Assembly: GCA_039990395.1 (NCBI GenBank)
Contig: JBDXFZ010000008.1
Coordinates: forward strand, 7,110-71,109
Direction: 5' to 3'
Length of the DNA: 64,000 nt
From: CALINF01 sp039990395
Lineage (GTDB): Bacteria > Pseudomonadota > Gammaproteobacteria > Pseudomonadales > Halieaceae
Shown: positions 9,737-18,460 of the stretch, in pieces
How positions within the stretch are numbered: the first letter of the stretch is position 1
Layout: every line of letters begins with the position of its first letter
Program-made: the position numbers and the translations under genes
Notes under the pieces: generated by a model
The model's input: only the letters and a program-made list of their open reading frames with translations
Database searches by the model: none
Told to the model about the DNA's origin: nothing

Positions 9737-10381
9737 TTGAGCCAGCGCAAACTCTCATTACTGGATCGATTGATCGGAGAAGCCGATACCGTGCTGCGCA
9801 CCCTTAGCACACGCGGCAATCACGCCACGCGCCCATCACCCGCAGAGGGTCATAGCGAGTCAGAATTAAGCGACAAGCAGCGTAAACACGTGGCGGGCCT
9901 GATGAGGGTTAACCATACCGGTGAAGTCTGCGCCCAGGCGCTGTATCAGGGGCAAGCCCTCACCGCTAAACTCCCCGACGTTCGACAAGAGATGCAAGAA
10001 GCGGCCTCAGAAGAGGTGGATCATCTTGTGTGGTGTGAGCAGCGGCTCGGCGAGCTGAACTCGCGTACCAGCGCGCTCAATCCCGCATGGTACGGATTGT
10101 CGTTCACTATCGGCGCCGTCGCCGGCGTGATCGGCGATAAAGTCAGCCTGGGGTTTGTGGCGGCCACTGAAGAACGAGTCTGCCAGCATCTGCGCGATCA
10201 CCTGAAAGACCTGCCTGAAGATGATCGTAAGTCGCGCTTGATTTTACAGACCATGCTGGAAGACGAGCAGCGCCACGGTGAGAACGCGTTGCAGGCAGGC
10301 GGGACCGATTTTCCGCGCCCTGTAAAAGACGCAATGAGCGCTGTTTCTCAGGTGATGACCAAGAGTAGTTACTGGCTGTAG
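9737..10381 (+). CDS. coq7: Demethoxyubiquinone hydroxylase Coq7
   Basis: Di-iron monooxygenase for the last hydroxylation of ubiquinone synthesis, the Coq7/CAT5 type rather than UbiF. It begins at TTG with CAGGAG 6 nt upstream. The 214-aa protein carries the repeated helical iron-ligand motifs: HTGEVCAQALYQGQ (about residue 58), EEVDHLVWCEQRL, ATEERVCQHL and EDEQRHGENA. It is convergent with the osmC-like gene downstream. Confidence 0.93.
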   Translation: MSQRKLSLLDRLIGEADTVLRTLSTRGNHATRPSPAEGHSESELSDKQRKHVAGLMRVNHTGEVCAQALYQGQALTAKLPDVRQEMQEAASEEVDHLVWCEQRLGELNSRTSALNPAWYGLSFTIGAVAGVIGDKVSLGFVAATEERVCQHLRDHLKDLPEDDRKSRLILQTMLEDEQRHGENALQAGGTDFPRPVKDAMSAVSQVMTKSSYWL

Positions 10382-10428
10382 ACTTCTGAGCTAATTACTG
10401 CCAACACTTCAGTCAACGAATACCTCAA

Positions 10429-10857
10429 TCAACTCGCAGCGAATTCCTCAACAGAATAGCTGTGGGTAATCTCAACTCCACCGGCGCCCAACATTATTGA
10501 AGCAGAGCAGTATTTCTCAGCCGATAGAGCAACCGCGCGCTTAACTTGAGAGTCCTTCAGCTGCGTTCCTGATACAACGAAATGCATATGTATTTTGGTA
10601 AATACTGCGGGCACTGTATCGGCTCGTTCAGCCTGTAACTCTACCCGGCAGTCCACCACTTTCTGGCGAGACTTTTTCAACATGCTCATTACGTCGTAGA
10701 TTGAACATCCACCGGCACCGATTAATACCATCTCCATGGGGCGAAAGCCCATGTTGCGACCGCCGAGGTCTTCTGGGCCATCAATTACTACGGAATGTCC
10801 GCTGCCGGACTCACCGACGAACATCGCACCGTCCGTCCACTTCACCGTTGCCTGCAT
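10429..10857 (-). CDS. OsmC family protein (YhfA-like)
   Basis: A small peroxide-reducing or thiol-active OsmC/Ohr-fold protein. I start at the internal ATG 10857 (MQATVKWTDG), because that matches the beginning of YhfA proteins; an upstream in-frame start would add 24 unlikely residues. The 142-aa product has the two expected cysteines, in GGCSIYDVMSML and AEKYCSASIML. It lies between coq7 and the CRP-type regulator and is transcribed opposite to both. Its physiological substrate is unknown to me. Confidence 0.85.
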   Translation of the reverse strand: MQATVKWTDGAMFVGESGSGHSVVIDGPEDLGGRNMGFRPMEMVLIGAGGCSIYDVMSMLKKSRQKVVDCRVELQAERADTVPAVFTKIHMHFVVSGTQLKDSQVKRAVALSAEKYCSASIMLGAGGVEITHSYSVEEFAAS

Positions 10858-10984
10858 AAAAAATTCACTCTGAGACACGTTTTGGGCGGCCGAGCTTAGC
10901 ACAACAAGTACCATTTTACTTGCCGACACTGTGAGTTAAACTCAAGCAAAACTACAACGAAATCCGACACATAAGGGGCAATGG

Positions 10985-11635
10985 GTGATCAAACCACAGG
11001 TTAGTAAAGCGATTCCCAACGTGGAGAACTTTCTTCGCCATTGCCAGCGCCAGGATTACAAGGCCAAGAGTATTTTGCTGCGCGAAGGCGAGAACAGTGA
11101 CACCCTATTCCTGATTCTCGAAGGCTCAGTCTCTGTTTTAGTTGAAGATGAAGCCGACGCCGATCACAAGATGGTGGTCAGTTACTTAAACCCGGGTGAC
11201 TTCTTCGGCGAAATGGGGCTTTTCGGTGTAGATGATCACGAGGAAGTTCGCAGCGCCATGATAATGGCAAAAACGCAATGTGAGGTTGCCCAGATATCCT
11301 ACGAGCGCTTCCATCAGGTTCGCAGTCAGTTTCCGGACATTCTTTTTGCCATTGCCCAACAGATGGGTATTCGCCTGCGCCAAACCACCCGCAAACTCAA
11401 AGATCTGGCGTTTGTGGATGTGTCGGGCCGTGTCGCTCATACGTTGCTGGATTTGTGCAAGGAACCCGACGCAATGACTCACCCCGATGGTATGCAAATC
11501 AAGATTACGCGTCAGGAGCTGGGCAAGATCGTTGGCTGCTCCCGCGAGATGGCAGGCCGGGTACTCAAGAATCTAGAGGAAGAGGGTTTGGTGTCTGTGG
11601 CCGGTAAAACAATGGTGGTGTACGGCACCCGCTAA
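10985..11635 (+). CDS. vfr: CRP/Vfr-type cAMP-responsive regulator
   Basis: Global transcription factor of the CRP-FNR family. It starts with GTG preceded by AAGGGG. The 216-aa protein has an N-terminal cyclic-nucleotide domain with the phosphate-binding cassette NPGDFFGEMGLFG (about residues 75-87), a dimerisation helix, and a C-terminal winged helix whose recognition segment reads TRQELGKIVGCSREMAGRVLKNLEEEG. The end, KTMVVYGTR, closely resembles Pseudomonas Vfr as I recall it. It faces trpC convergently, the same neighbourhood as vfr in Pseudomonas. Confidence 0.93.
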   Translation: MIKPQVSKAIPNVENFLRHCQRQDYKAKSILLREGENSDTLFLILEGSVSVLVEDEADADHKMVVSYLNPGDFFGEMGLFGVDDHEEVRSAMIMAKTQCEVAQISYERFHQVRSQFPDILFAIAQQMGIRLRQTTRKLKDLAFVDVSGRVAHTLLDLCKEPDAMTHPDGMQIKITRQELGKIVGCSREMAGRVLKNLEEEGLVSVAGKTMVVYGTR

Positions 11636-11675
11636 CGCCTGAATGCCGAAGCAAACAAGGGTCAGCAGGTAAGAG

Positions 11676-12488
11676 TCAGGAAAAGAACAGCTCTCGCAGT
11701 TTGTCTCCTGGCTCATCCGCGCGCATAAACGCTTCACCTACCAAAAACGCATGTACATCACGTTCACGCATAATCGACACATCATCCAGGGTATGAATAC
11801 CGCTTTCCGTTACCACGGTTCGATCGGTAGGTATGTGCGGCAATAGCGACAAAGTAGAATCCAGACTGGTATCGAAGGTATGTAGATTACGATTATTGAT
11901 ACCCAATAACGGGGTATCGATCTCCAGCGCACGATCCAATTCTGCTCGATCATGCACCTCTACCAACACATCCACGCCAACTTCGGCAGACGCATGGGCG
12001 AGTTCGAGCATTTGCCCCTGGTCCAACGCCGCAACGATCAACAGGATGGCATCCGCTCCCAACGCTCGCGCCTCTACAATCTGGTAAGGGTCAACCGTAA
12101 AATCCTTGCGCAGTACTGGCAGTGCACACGCCGCACGAGCCTGCTGAAGATAATCATCGGCGCCCTGAAAAAAGTCCACGTCGGTGAGCACCGACAAGCA
12201 AGTGGCGCCACCTGAGGCATAACTCACCGCTATCTCAGCTGGGTGAAAATCCTGACGAATTACCCCTTTACTGGGCGACGCCTTCTTCACCTCGGCAATC
12301 ACTGCAGCTTCGCCAGCCGCCGCAGTGTTAACCACCGCAGCGGCGAAGCCTCGCACAGCCGACTGCTCACTGGCGCGCGACTCCAGCTCTGCCAATGACA
12401 CCTTGCTGCGGCGATCTGCAACTTCTTCCCACTTGCGCTTAAGAATCTTGCGCAGCACAGTAGGCGCGCGTTGGATTTGCTGTGACAT
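11676..12488 (-). CDS. trpC: Indole-3-glycerol phosphate synthase
   Basis: Converts CdRP to indole-3-glycerol phosphate in tryptophan synthesis. It is a monofunctional TIM barrel of 270 aa, not fused to TrpF. Motifs include AEVKKASPSKGVIR (the lysine of the phosphate/catalytic region), VLRKDFTVDPYQI, LVEVHD and LLGINNRNL. It is the last gene of trpEGDC and starts 6 nt after trpD. Confidence 0.96.
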   Translation of the reverse strand: MSQQIQRAPTVLRKILKRKWEEVADRRSKVSLAELESRASEQSAVRGFAAAVVNTAAAGEAAVIAEVKKASPSKGVIRQDFHPAEIAVSYASGGATCLSVLTDVDFFQGADDYLQQARAACALPVLRKDFTVDPYQIVEARALGADAILLIVAALDQGQMLELAHASAEVGVDVLVEVHDRAELDRALEIDTPLLGINNRNLHTFDTSLDSTLSLLPHIPTDRTVVTESGIHTLDDVSIMRERDVHAFLVGEAFMRADEPGDKLRELFFS

Positions 12489-12494
12489 CGCGCT

Positions 12495-13535
12495 TCAGCC
12501 TTCCTGACGCATCAGTTGAGTAAAATCGACAAAGGCTTTGAGCTTTTCTGCCGCCTGCCCTGTTGCCACGACATCTTCAGCCAACGCCACACCATCAGCA
12601 ATCGTTGCCGCAACACCTGCCACATACAATGTAGCGCCCGCATTCAGGGTTAACATTGCGGCGGCCTTTTTAGCCCGCTCTTCCGTCTCGCCACCTAGAG
12701 CGGCGCGAATCAACGCCGCGGACTCTGCAGCACTGCTGACTTCAAGCCCGTCCAAACTCTGGGTGGTAATACCAACGTCTTCGGGAGACAAGGTATAGCT
12801 GGTGAGATCGCCATTGCGCAGCTCACACACGTGGGTTTTTTCTGCGATGGATATTTCATCGAGACCGTCGTGCGAATGCACAACCATGGCATGCACACTA
12901 CCCAGCGCTTTAAGTGCGGCCGCTATCGGCTCACACAGATCCTTGGAGAACACGCCCAACACCTGACGCTGCACCTTGGCTGGATTAGTGAGAGGCCCCA
13001 GAATATTAAATAGTGTGCGCATTCCCAACTCGCGTCGGGGACCAATCGCGTGGCGCATTGCACTGTGATGAGCAGGCGCAAACATAAAGCCCATGCCGAC
13101 CTCAGTGATCGCACGAGCAACCTGTTCGGCGCTCAAATCTAATGGCACACCCAGCGTTTCCAACACATCTGAACTACCCGTGGTACTAGAGACAGAGCGA
13201 TTGCCGTGTTTAGCAACTCGCCCGCCAGCGGCTGCAACAACGAAGGTCGCACCGGTAGATACATTAAACAGGTTCGCCCCATCACCGCCAGTGCCTACAA
13301 GATCCACCAGGTTTTCCTGTGGCACATCGACAGGCGTCGCCAGCTCGCGCATCACACCCGCTGCCCCGGCAATCTCCTCGATTGTTTCGCCCTTCATGCG
13401 CAGGGCAACCAACAGGCCGCCTATCTGTGCGTCGGTCGCATCTCCCGACATCACCTGATGCATAACGGCCGTCATCTCTTCGGGGCTCAAGTCCTGACGG
13501 TCAACGACCTTGGCCACGGCTTGCTGAATAGTCAT
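12495..13535 (-). CDS. trpD: Anthranilate phosphoribosyltransferase
   Basis: Transfers phosphoribose from PRPP to anthranilate. The 346-aa protein has the family signatures LVGTGGDGANLFNVST (PRPP site, about residues 80-95), KHGNRSVSSTTGSSDVLE (anthranilate and metal region) and GPLTNPA. It is separate from TrpG, as in Pseudomonas, rather than fused as in enterics. It lies between trpG (26 nt upstream) and trpC. Confidence 0.97.
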   Translation of the reverse strand: MTIQQAVAKVVDRQDLSPEEMTAVMHQVMSGDATDAQIGGLLVALRMKGETIEEIAGAAGVMRELATPVDVPQENLVDLVGTGGDGANLFNVSTGATFVVAAAGGRVAKHGNRSVSSTTGSSDVLETLGVPLDLSAEQVARAITEVGMGFMFAPAHHSAMRHAIGPRRELGMRTLFNILGPLTNPAKVQRQVLGVFSKDLCEPIAAALKALGSVHAMVVHSHDGLDEISIAEKTHVCELRNGDLTSYTLSPEDVGITTQSLDGLEVSSAAESAALIRAALGGETEERAKKAAAMLTLNAGATLYVAGVAATIADGVALAEDVVATGQAAEKLKAFVDFTQLMRQEG

Positions 13536-13561
13536 AGATAATTTCTCATCATTCGCTGCCG

Positions 13562-14152
13562 CTATTTCGCTGCGGGTCGCTCCAGAAAGTTACGTAGCAG
13601 GTCATGCCCATGTGCTGTGAGAATCGACTCGGGGTGAAACTGAACACCCTCGATATCAAGTTCCCGATGACGCAAACCCATAATTTCATCCTGCTCGCCA
13701 GACTCGGTTTCAGTCCAGGCAGTGATCTCTAGGCAGTCGGGCAAGCTCGACTTCTCCACCACCAGACTGTGATAACGGGTAGCCTCAAAAGGCTCACTCA
13801 AGCCCTGAAACACACCCTGATTATGATGGTGGATAGGTGAGGTTTTGCCGTGCATCACCTGCCGAGCACGCACAATCTTGCCTCCAAACACTTGGCCAAT
13901 GCTCTGATGCCCCAGACAGATTCCCAAGATAGGCAACTTACCGGCGTAGGCCTGAATCACCGCCATAGAGATACCCGCCTCATTGGGTGTGCAGGGGCCT
14001 GGCGATATCACAATCTGCTGCGGGTTGAGGGCGGCTATATCGTCCACCGCAATCTCATCGTTGCGCACCACGTGCACATCCGCGCCGAGTTCACCGAAAT
14101 ACTGCACCACGTTATAGGTGAAGGAGTCATAGTTATCGATCATCAACAACAT
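13562..14152 (-). CDS. trpG: Anthranilate synthase glutamine amidotransferase component
   Basis: Supplies ammonia from glutamine to TrpE. The 196-aa class I amidotransferase has the start MLLMIDNYDSFTYN, the oxyanion strand ISPGPCTPNEAG, the nucleophile Cys in GICLGHQSIGQ (about residue 79) and the His/Glu of VQFHPESI. Its start shares one nucleotide with the trpE stop (TGATG), so the two subunits of the complex are translationally coupled. Confidence 0.96.
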   Translation of the reverse strand: MLLMIDNYDSFTYNVVQYFGELGADVHVVRNDEIAVDDIAALNPQQIVISPGPCTPNEAGISMAVIQAYAGKLPILGICLGHQSIGQVFGGKIVRARQVMHGKTSPIHHHNQGVFQGLSEPFEATRYHSLVVEKSSLPDCLEITAWTETESGEQDEIMGLRHRELDIEGVQFHPESILTAHGHDLLRNFLERPAAK

Positions 14153-15639
14153 CAGTTTGACCCTCCTGCGAGCACCATCGACGCGGCTCTAAACATCGCA
14201 CGTGCCTTGTTCAAGGTTTCCTTCCACTCAAGTCGTGGCACCGAATCGGCAACCACACCACCACCGGCCTGCACATACAGGCGACCATTCTTGATAACGG
14301 CCGTTCGAATGGCGATAGCGGTATCCATATCACCCGCCCAGGAAATATAGCCAACTGCACCGCCATACACACCGCGCTTAACCGACTCCAGCTCATCGAT
14401 AATTTCCATCGCCCGTATTTTGGGCGCACCGCTCAAAGTACCTGCCGGCAGCGTGGCGCGCAGCACATCAATGGCAGAACACCCCGGCTTGAGTTCGCCG
14501 GTTACGTTCGACACGATGTGCATGACGTGAGAGTAACGCTCCACCACCATTTTGTCGGTGAGTTCCACAGTGCCGGTTTCGGCGATACGGCCTACGTCGT
14601 TTCGACCCAGGTCAATTAACATTAAGTGTTCAGCGATCTCCTTGGGGTCGGCCAGCAGCTCAGCCTCCATCGCCGCGTCTTCTTCTTCGCTATGACCGCG
14701 CCTGCGAGTACCCGCTATCGGGCGCACCGTTACCAGACCTTTTTCCACGCGCGCCAGTATTTCCGGCGACGAGCCAACAATATGAAAATCGCCGAGGTCC
14801 AGATAATACATATACGGAGACGGATTTAGATTGCGCAGTGCCCGGTACAAATTCAGCGGCGGCGCATCAAACGGTATGCTCATCCGCTGGGACGGCACAA
14901 CCTGCATCACATCACCAGCCAGCACATAATCTTTAATCGTATTAACAGCCGCTTCGTATTGATCTTGAGTGAAATTGGATTCGATTTCGCTCTCGAGCGC
15001 CTCGGAGTTTGCAGCCTCAAGACTCACGTTCGGCAGCGGTGTCATGGTGCCCGGCAGGCGCTGGGCCAAATCCATCAACCTCTGTTTGGCACAGGCCAGT
15101 GCGTCTGGCGCCTGCGGGTCGGCATTAACCACCAGCCGGATGGTGCCGGCCAGATTATCGAACACCAATACCTCATCGGACACCATCAACAGAATATCCG
15201 GCGTACCCAGTTCGTCGGGTGGCAGACTCGCGCGCAAACGCGGCTCCACATAGCGCACTGTGTCGTAACCAAAGTAGCCCACCAGGCCGCCATGAAACAC
15301 CGGCAGGTCATCCTGGGGAGCCGTTTTATAGCGGCCCTGAAACTCCTCGGCAAACGCCAGGGGATCATCGACCTCCTGCGAATGTGTTAACTCATCGCCA
15401 ACCCAGATTTCGGCGCGGTAGCCAAACACTCTGAGCTGAGTGTGGCACGGTAGCCCGATGATGGAGTAGCGCCCCCACTTCTCGCCGCCCTGTACAGACT
15501 CAAAGAAATAGGAATACGGCCCTTCTGCCAGCTTGCGATAGGCACTGATGGGGGTTTCTAGATCGGCCAGCACTTCCATGCTGACGGGTATACGGTTGTA
15601 GCCTTGTGCTGCCAGGGCAGCAAAGTCCTCGGGTTTCAT
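14152..15639 (-). CDS. trpE: Anthranilate synthase component I
   Basis: Chorismate to anthranilate, the first committed step of tryptophan synthesis. The 495-aa chorismate-binding enzyme has an N-terminal region with YFFESVQGGEKWGRYSIIG, which sits where the Trp feedback-inhibition motif lies. Its C-terminal catalytic half includes SPYMYYLDL, RPIAGTRRRG, LIDLGRNDVGRIA, LPAGTLSGAPK and AGGGVVADS. GAGG lies 9 nt before the ATG. A promoter, a tryptophan-coded leader peptide and an inverted-repeat leader precede it, pointing to attenuation control. The gph gene I would expect between rpe and trpE is absent. Confidence 0.96.
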   Translation of the reverse strand: MKPEDFAALAAQGYNRIPVSMEVLADLETPISAYRKLAEGPYSYFFESVQGGEKWGRYSIIGLPCHTQLRVFGYRAEIWVGDELTHSQEVDDPLAFAEEFQGRYKTAPQDDLPVFHGGLVGYFGYDTVRYVEPRLRASLPPDELGTPDILLMVSDEVLVFDNLAGTIRLVVNADPQAPDALACAKQRLMDLAQRLPGTMTPLPNVSLEAANSEALESEIESNFTQDQYEAAVNTIKDYVLAGDVMQVVPSQRMSIPFDAPPLNLYRALRNLNPSPYMYYLDLGDFHIVGSSPEILARVEKGLVTVRPIAGTRRRGHSEEEDAAMEAELLADPKEIAEHLMLIDLGRNDVGRIAETGTVELTDKMVVERYSHVMHIVSNVTGELKPGCSAIDVLRATLPAGTLSGAPKIRAMEIIDELESVKRGVYGGAVGYISWAGDMDTAIAIRTAVIKNGRLYVQAGGGVVADSVPRLEWKETLNKARAMFRAASMVLAGGSN

Positions 15640-15781
15640 GTGAGGTCCTCGGAGAAAGAGTTAACGTAATCAGGTCGCGACGTAGCCTTAGCTACCATCG
15701 CCAACAGGTGACCTCGCGCATCGACCATAGTCCGATGCAATTACGTTGAGCTGCAGACACAGCGCTCTCCAGAGCTTGGAA
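15640..15781 (-). promoter_or_regulatory. Structured trpE leader, probable attenuator
   Basis: The 140-nt untranslated leader holds nested inverted repeats. An outer 8-bp stem joins 15740-15747 to 15663-15670 (AACGTAAT/ATTACGTT). A 5-bp stem joins 15710-15714 to 15672-15676 (AGGTC/GACCT). A 5-bp hairpin with a 4-nt loop spans 15682-15695 (GTAGC/GCTAC) and overlaps the trpL stop codon. The trpL codons GAG GTC could instead pair over 6 bp with GACCTC at 15642-15647, next to the trpE ribosome site. There is no U-run, so control might be translational or Rho-dependent rather than by an intrinsic terminator. Confidence 0.6.
15692..15721 (-). CDS. trpL: trp leader peptide (MREVTCWRW)
   Basis: A 9-codon ORF in the trpE leader reads ATG CGC GAG GTC ACC TGT TGG CGA TGG TAG. 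Two of its last three sense codons are tryptophan, the arrangement expected of a ribosome-stalling leader peptide. It begins about 65 nt after the predicted -10 box and ends 52 nt before the trpE ATG. Its ribosome site is weak (TCGGA, about 12 nt upstream). It is too short for automated gene calling. Attenuation of trpE is known in pseudomonads, which supports the reading. Confidence 0.72.
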   Translation of the reverse strand: MREVTCWRW

Positions 15782-15788
15782 AGGCCCC

Positions 15789-15816
15789 ATTGTACATAGG
15801 GTTAGAGGCTTGGCAA
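15789..15816 (-). promoter_or_regulatory. Sigma70-type promoter of trpE
   Basis: On the minus strand TTGCCA (15816-15811) and TACAAT (15794-15789) are separated by 16 nt, one and five matches short of consensus respectively being minor. Predicted transcription starts near 15782, giving a leader of about 143 nt. I did not see a clear operator. Confidence 0.65.
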
Positions 15817-15851
15817 GTCGAGAAGGAGACTCGAGCGGGAAACTAACGCTC

Positions 15852-16520
15852 TTAAACGGTGGCTAATTCCGCTCGCATCGCATCAATCACCGCCTTGTAG
15901 TCGGGTTGATTGAAAATAGCCGAGCCCGCCACGAAGGTATCAGCGCCAGCGGCGGCGATCTCCGCAATATTGCCTGCCGATACGCCGCCATCCACCTCAA
16001 GGCGAATCGGAAAGCCCGAGGCATCGATCATGGCGCGCGCTTCACGTAGCTTGTCCAGAGTGGCCGGAATGAACTTCTGGCCACCAAAACCAGGGTTAAC
16101 CGACATCAGCAATACCATGTCGACTTTATCCAGCACGTACTTCAGCGTATCCAGGCCCAGGTGCGGGTTGAATACCAGGCCAGACTTGCAGCCCGCCTCG
16201 CGGATTAACTGCAGCGACCGATCCACGTGCGTAGAAGCATCCGGATGAAATGTAATGTAGCTGGCACCGGCTTTGGCAAAATCCCCAATCAGTTGATCGA
16301 CGGGACTCACCATCAAATGTACGTCGATGTCGGCTGTCACTCCATGATCGCGCAGAGCTTTACACACCATCGGGCCGATTGTGAGATTGGGCACATAATG
16401 GTTGTCCATCACATCAAAATGCACTACGTCTGCACCGGCGGCCAGCACGTTATCGACCTCTTCGCCCAGACGGGCAAAATCAGCTGAAAGAATAGACGGG
16501 GCAATAAGATAATCGGGCAT
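15852..16520 (-). CDS. rpe: Ribulose-phosphate 3-epimerase
   Basis: Interconverts ribulose 5-phosphate and xylulose 5-phosphate in the pentose phosphate pathway. The 222-aa TIM barrel shows LIAPSILSADFARLGEE at the N terminus, VVHFDVMDNHYVPNLTIGP (metal-binding His/Asp), DVHLMV, MSVNPGFGGQKFIP and EVDGGV. In many relatives rpe-gph-trpE are adjacent; here gph is missing and a trpE promoter occupies the gap. Confidence 0.96.
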   Translation of the reverse strand: MPDYLIAPSILSADFARLGEEVDNVLAAGADVVHFDVMDNHYVPNLTIGPMVCKALRDHGVTADIDVHLMVSPVDQLIGDFAKAGASYITFHPDASTHVDRSLQLIREAGCKSGLVFNPHLGLDTLKYVLDKVDMVLLMSVNPGFGGQKFIPATLDKLREARAMIDASGFPIRLEVDGGVSAGNIAEIAAAGADTFVAGSAIFNQPDYKAVIDAMRAELATV

Positions 16521-16661
16521 TGTAGGCTCCGGTTGAGGATGCGGGCGACAGGCTTCGCATTCTAGCGGGAATCGGCGCTAGCGACATCCTTGATTGTTGG
16601 CAATTACTTGGAGACCAATGGAAGAGCACCACATTCGCAGCCCAGGGTTCCTCGTCTGGCT

Positions 16662-17333
16662 CTATCCCAACGAGGCATTCAGACTGGCCAGCCGCTGTGG
16701 CGTACCGACATCTTCCCAGGCGCCGATATAATGCTCGCCGGATAAATGACCCTGCTCTATAGCGCGCGATAGTAACGGGCGCAGTGGAATCTTACCTGGC
16801 GTGAGCCCGGCAAAAAATCCGGGGGTATAAACGCCTACGCCAGAGTATGTATATCCACTCGCGCCCTCCTCCAGTTCGGCAACCTGCTGGTTATTCAATC
16901 GGAAGTCTCCAAGCGGATGCTGAGGCGGGTTGTCGATCAATACCAGATGCGCGGTATATGCAGGTAGATGCTCATGCATCCGCAATTTGGCGAATGGGTA
17001 GTCTGTCCAGACATCGCCATTAACGACAGCAAATGGCCCATCTCCCAACATCGCCAGCGCGTTGACGATGCCACCCGCGGTTTCCAAAGGTTCGTCCTCT
17101 GGCGAGATTGTGATACGCACTCCCCAGCGCGAACCGTCACCACAGAAATCGATGATCTGCTGCCCCAGATGCGACACATTGATCACCAGATCCGAAAAAC
17201 CGGCTTCTGCCAGACGTTCGATGTGATGCTGTAATAAGGGTTTACCACCCACCTGCAGCAACGGCTTGGGCGTATGGTCGGTGAGGGGACGCATACGATT
17301 ACCCAGCCCGGCTGCCAGTATCATGGCTTTCAC
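16662..17333 (-). CDS. murU: N-acetylmuramate alpha-1-phosphate uridylyltransferase
   Basis: Makes UDP-MurNAc from MurNAc-1-phosphate in the peptidoglycan recycling bypass that skips MurA-dependent synthesis. The 223-aa nucleotidyltransferase has the N-terminal signature MKAMILAAGLGNRMRPLT...PKPLL and a metal Asp in AVVNGDVWTDY. The closing region YIGAWEDVGTPQRL is typical of the family. It overlaps the kinase gene amgK by 4 nt, and this amgK-murU pair next to lptD is the Pseudomonas arrangement. The assignment rests mainly on that context; other sugar nucleotidyltransferases look similar. Confidence 0.85.
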   Translation of the reverse strand: MKAMILAAGLGNRMRPLTDHTPKPLLQVGGKPLLQHHIERLAEAGFSDLVINVSHLGQQIIDFCGDGSRWGVRITISPEDEPLETAGGIVNALAMLGDGPFAVVNGDVWTDYPFAKLRMHEHLPAYTAHLVLIDNPPQHPLGDFRLNNQQVAELEEGASGYTYSGVGVYTPGFFAGLTPGKIPLRPLLSRAIEQGHLSGEHYIGAWEDVGTPQRLASLNASLG

Positions 17334-18418
17334 GTATGAGTACTCCAGGGCTGCTGCGCGATCAAAGGCTCGAGCGTTGTTTCAAACCAGAGCGCAAACT
17401 CAGCCAGTGCGGGCTCGTGTTGATAATGCTGCAGTGCATCCCGCACGTAATCGAGCACCATGGGTAGATCATCGAGGTAGGCCGACTTGCCGTCACGCAA
17501 ATATAACCGGGCAAATGTACCCAACACCTTGATGTGTCGTTGCAGCCCCATCAGGTCGAACCAGCGCAGGAACTCGCTCTCTTTATTTTGGAGGCTCTCG
17601 AGTTGATCACCCTCAGAGCGCGCACTAGAAGGCGCGAGCTTTCCGTTTGCCTCCAAGCTGCCACGATAATCGAGCGCCCAGCGACGCACCTGCTCCACCG
17701 GCCAACGGATATAGCAATCACGTAGCAGCGATACTAGGTCGTAGGTGACAGGCCCGACCACCGCGTCTTGAAAATCGATCACGGCCAGCTGCTCATCAGC
17801 TTGCAGCATCAGGTTCCGGCTGTGAAAGTCGCGATGCACCAACACCTGCGGCTGTTCAAGTGCACTGGCTATCAAGCAGTCGGATGCCGCCTGAATAACG
17901 ACGTGATCGCTGGATGTCAGAGAATGCCCCAGCAATTGCTCTACAAACCAGCCCGGGAAACGGCCCAACTCCTCAGTTAACAGGGCTTTGTCATACCGAG
18001 GCATTGAGGCCACCGCCGGCTCACCGATATCGATATCTGCGAGCTTCAGCAGCGTATCGAACGCACGGCCATAGTAATCAGTCGCCGTGGCTGTACTCAG
18101 TAACGGCAGCAATACAGCATCACCGAGGTCTTCCAGCAGCAGATACCCTTTTTTGAGATCAGACGCCAATACCTGCGGCACACGAACCCCCGCGTGACTC
18201 AATGTGTTGGCAATTGCAATAAACTCAGTATTCTTCTCTGTCTCTGGCGGCGCCTCCACCACAATCACGCTGAGTTGATCGGCGCCAAGGCGAAAATAAC
18301 GGCGGTTACTGGCATCGCCGGCCACGCACACAAGCTGAGCATCCCCAGCATGAGGTGATTCGTTTAGGTTCGACAGTGCCCAGGGTAATAGATCAGAGGG
18401 TATAGAACGTATCGACAA
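17330..18418 (-). CDS. amgK: N-acetylmuramate/N-acetylglucosamine kinase
   Basis: Phosphorylates MurNAc or GlcNAc at C1, feeding MurU in cell-wall recycling. The 362-aa protein belongs to the aminoglycoside phosphotransferase fold. LVHRDFHSRNLML (about residues 193-205) is the catalytic loop with the Asp base, and LAVIDFQDAVVGPVTYDLVSLLRD is the metal-binding segment. It is divergent from lptD across a 42-nt gap, so their promoters must overlap or lie inside the neighbouring gene. Confidence 0.85.
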   Translation of the reverse strand: MSIRSIPSDLLPWALSNLNESPHAGDAQLVCVAGDASNRRYFRLGADQLSVIVVEAPPETEKNTEFIAIANTLSHAGVRVPQVLASDLKKGYLLLEDLGDAVLLPLLSTATATDYYGRAFDTLLKLADIDIGEPAVASMPRYDKALLTEELGRFPGWFVEQLLGHSLTSSDHVVIQAASDCLIASALEQPQVLVHRDFHSRNLMLQADEQLAVIDFQDAVVGPVTYDLVSLLRDCYIRWPVEQVRRWALDYRGSLEANGKLAPSSARSEGDQLESLQNKESEFLRWFDLMGLQRHIKVLGTFARLYLRDGKSAYLDDLPMVLDYVRDALQHYQHEPALAEFALWFETTLEPLIAQQPWSTHT

Positions 18419-18460
18419 CGCTGAATCTTCCTTTAAATTTTCTCAGACAAGCCAGTAGGG

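Noticed and set aside
15636..15728. A 30-codon ORF in the trpE leader that ends with an ATGA overlap on trpE
   Set aside because: It lacks Trp codons and a ribosome site; the overlapping 9-codon frame with two Trp codons explains the leader better.
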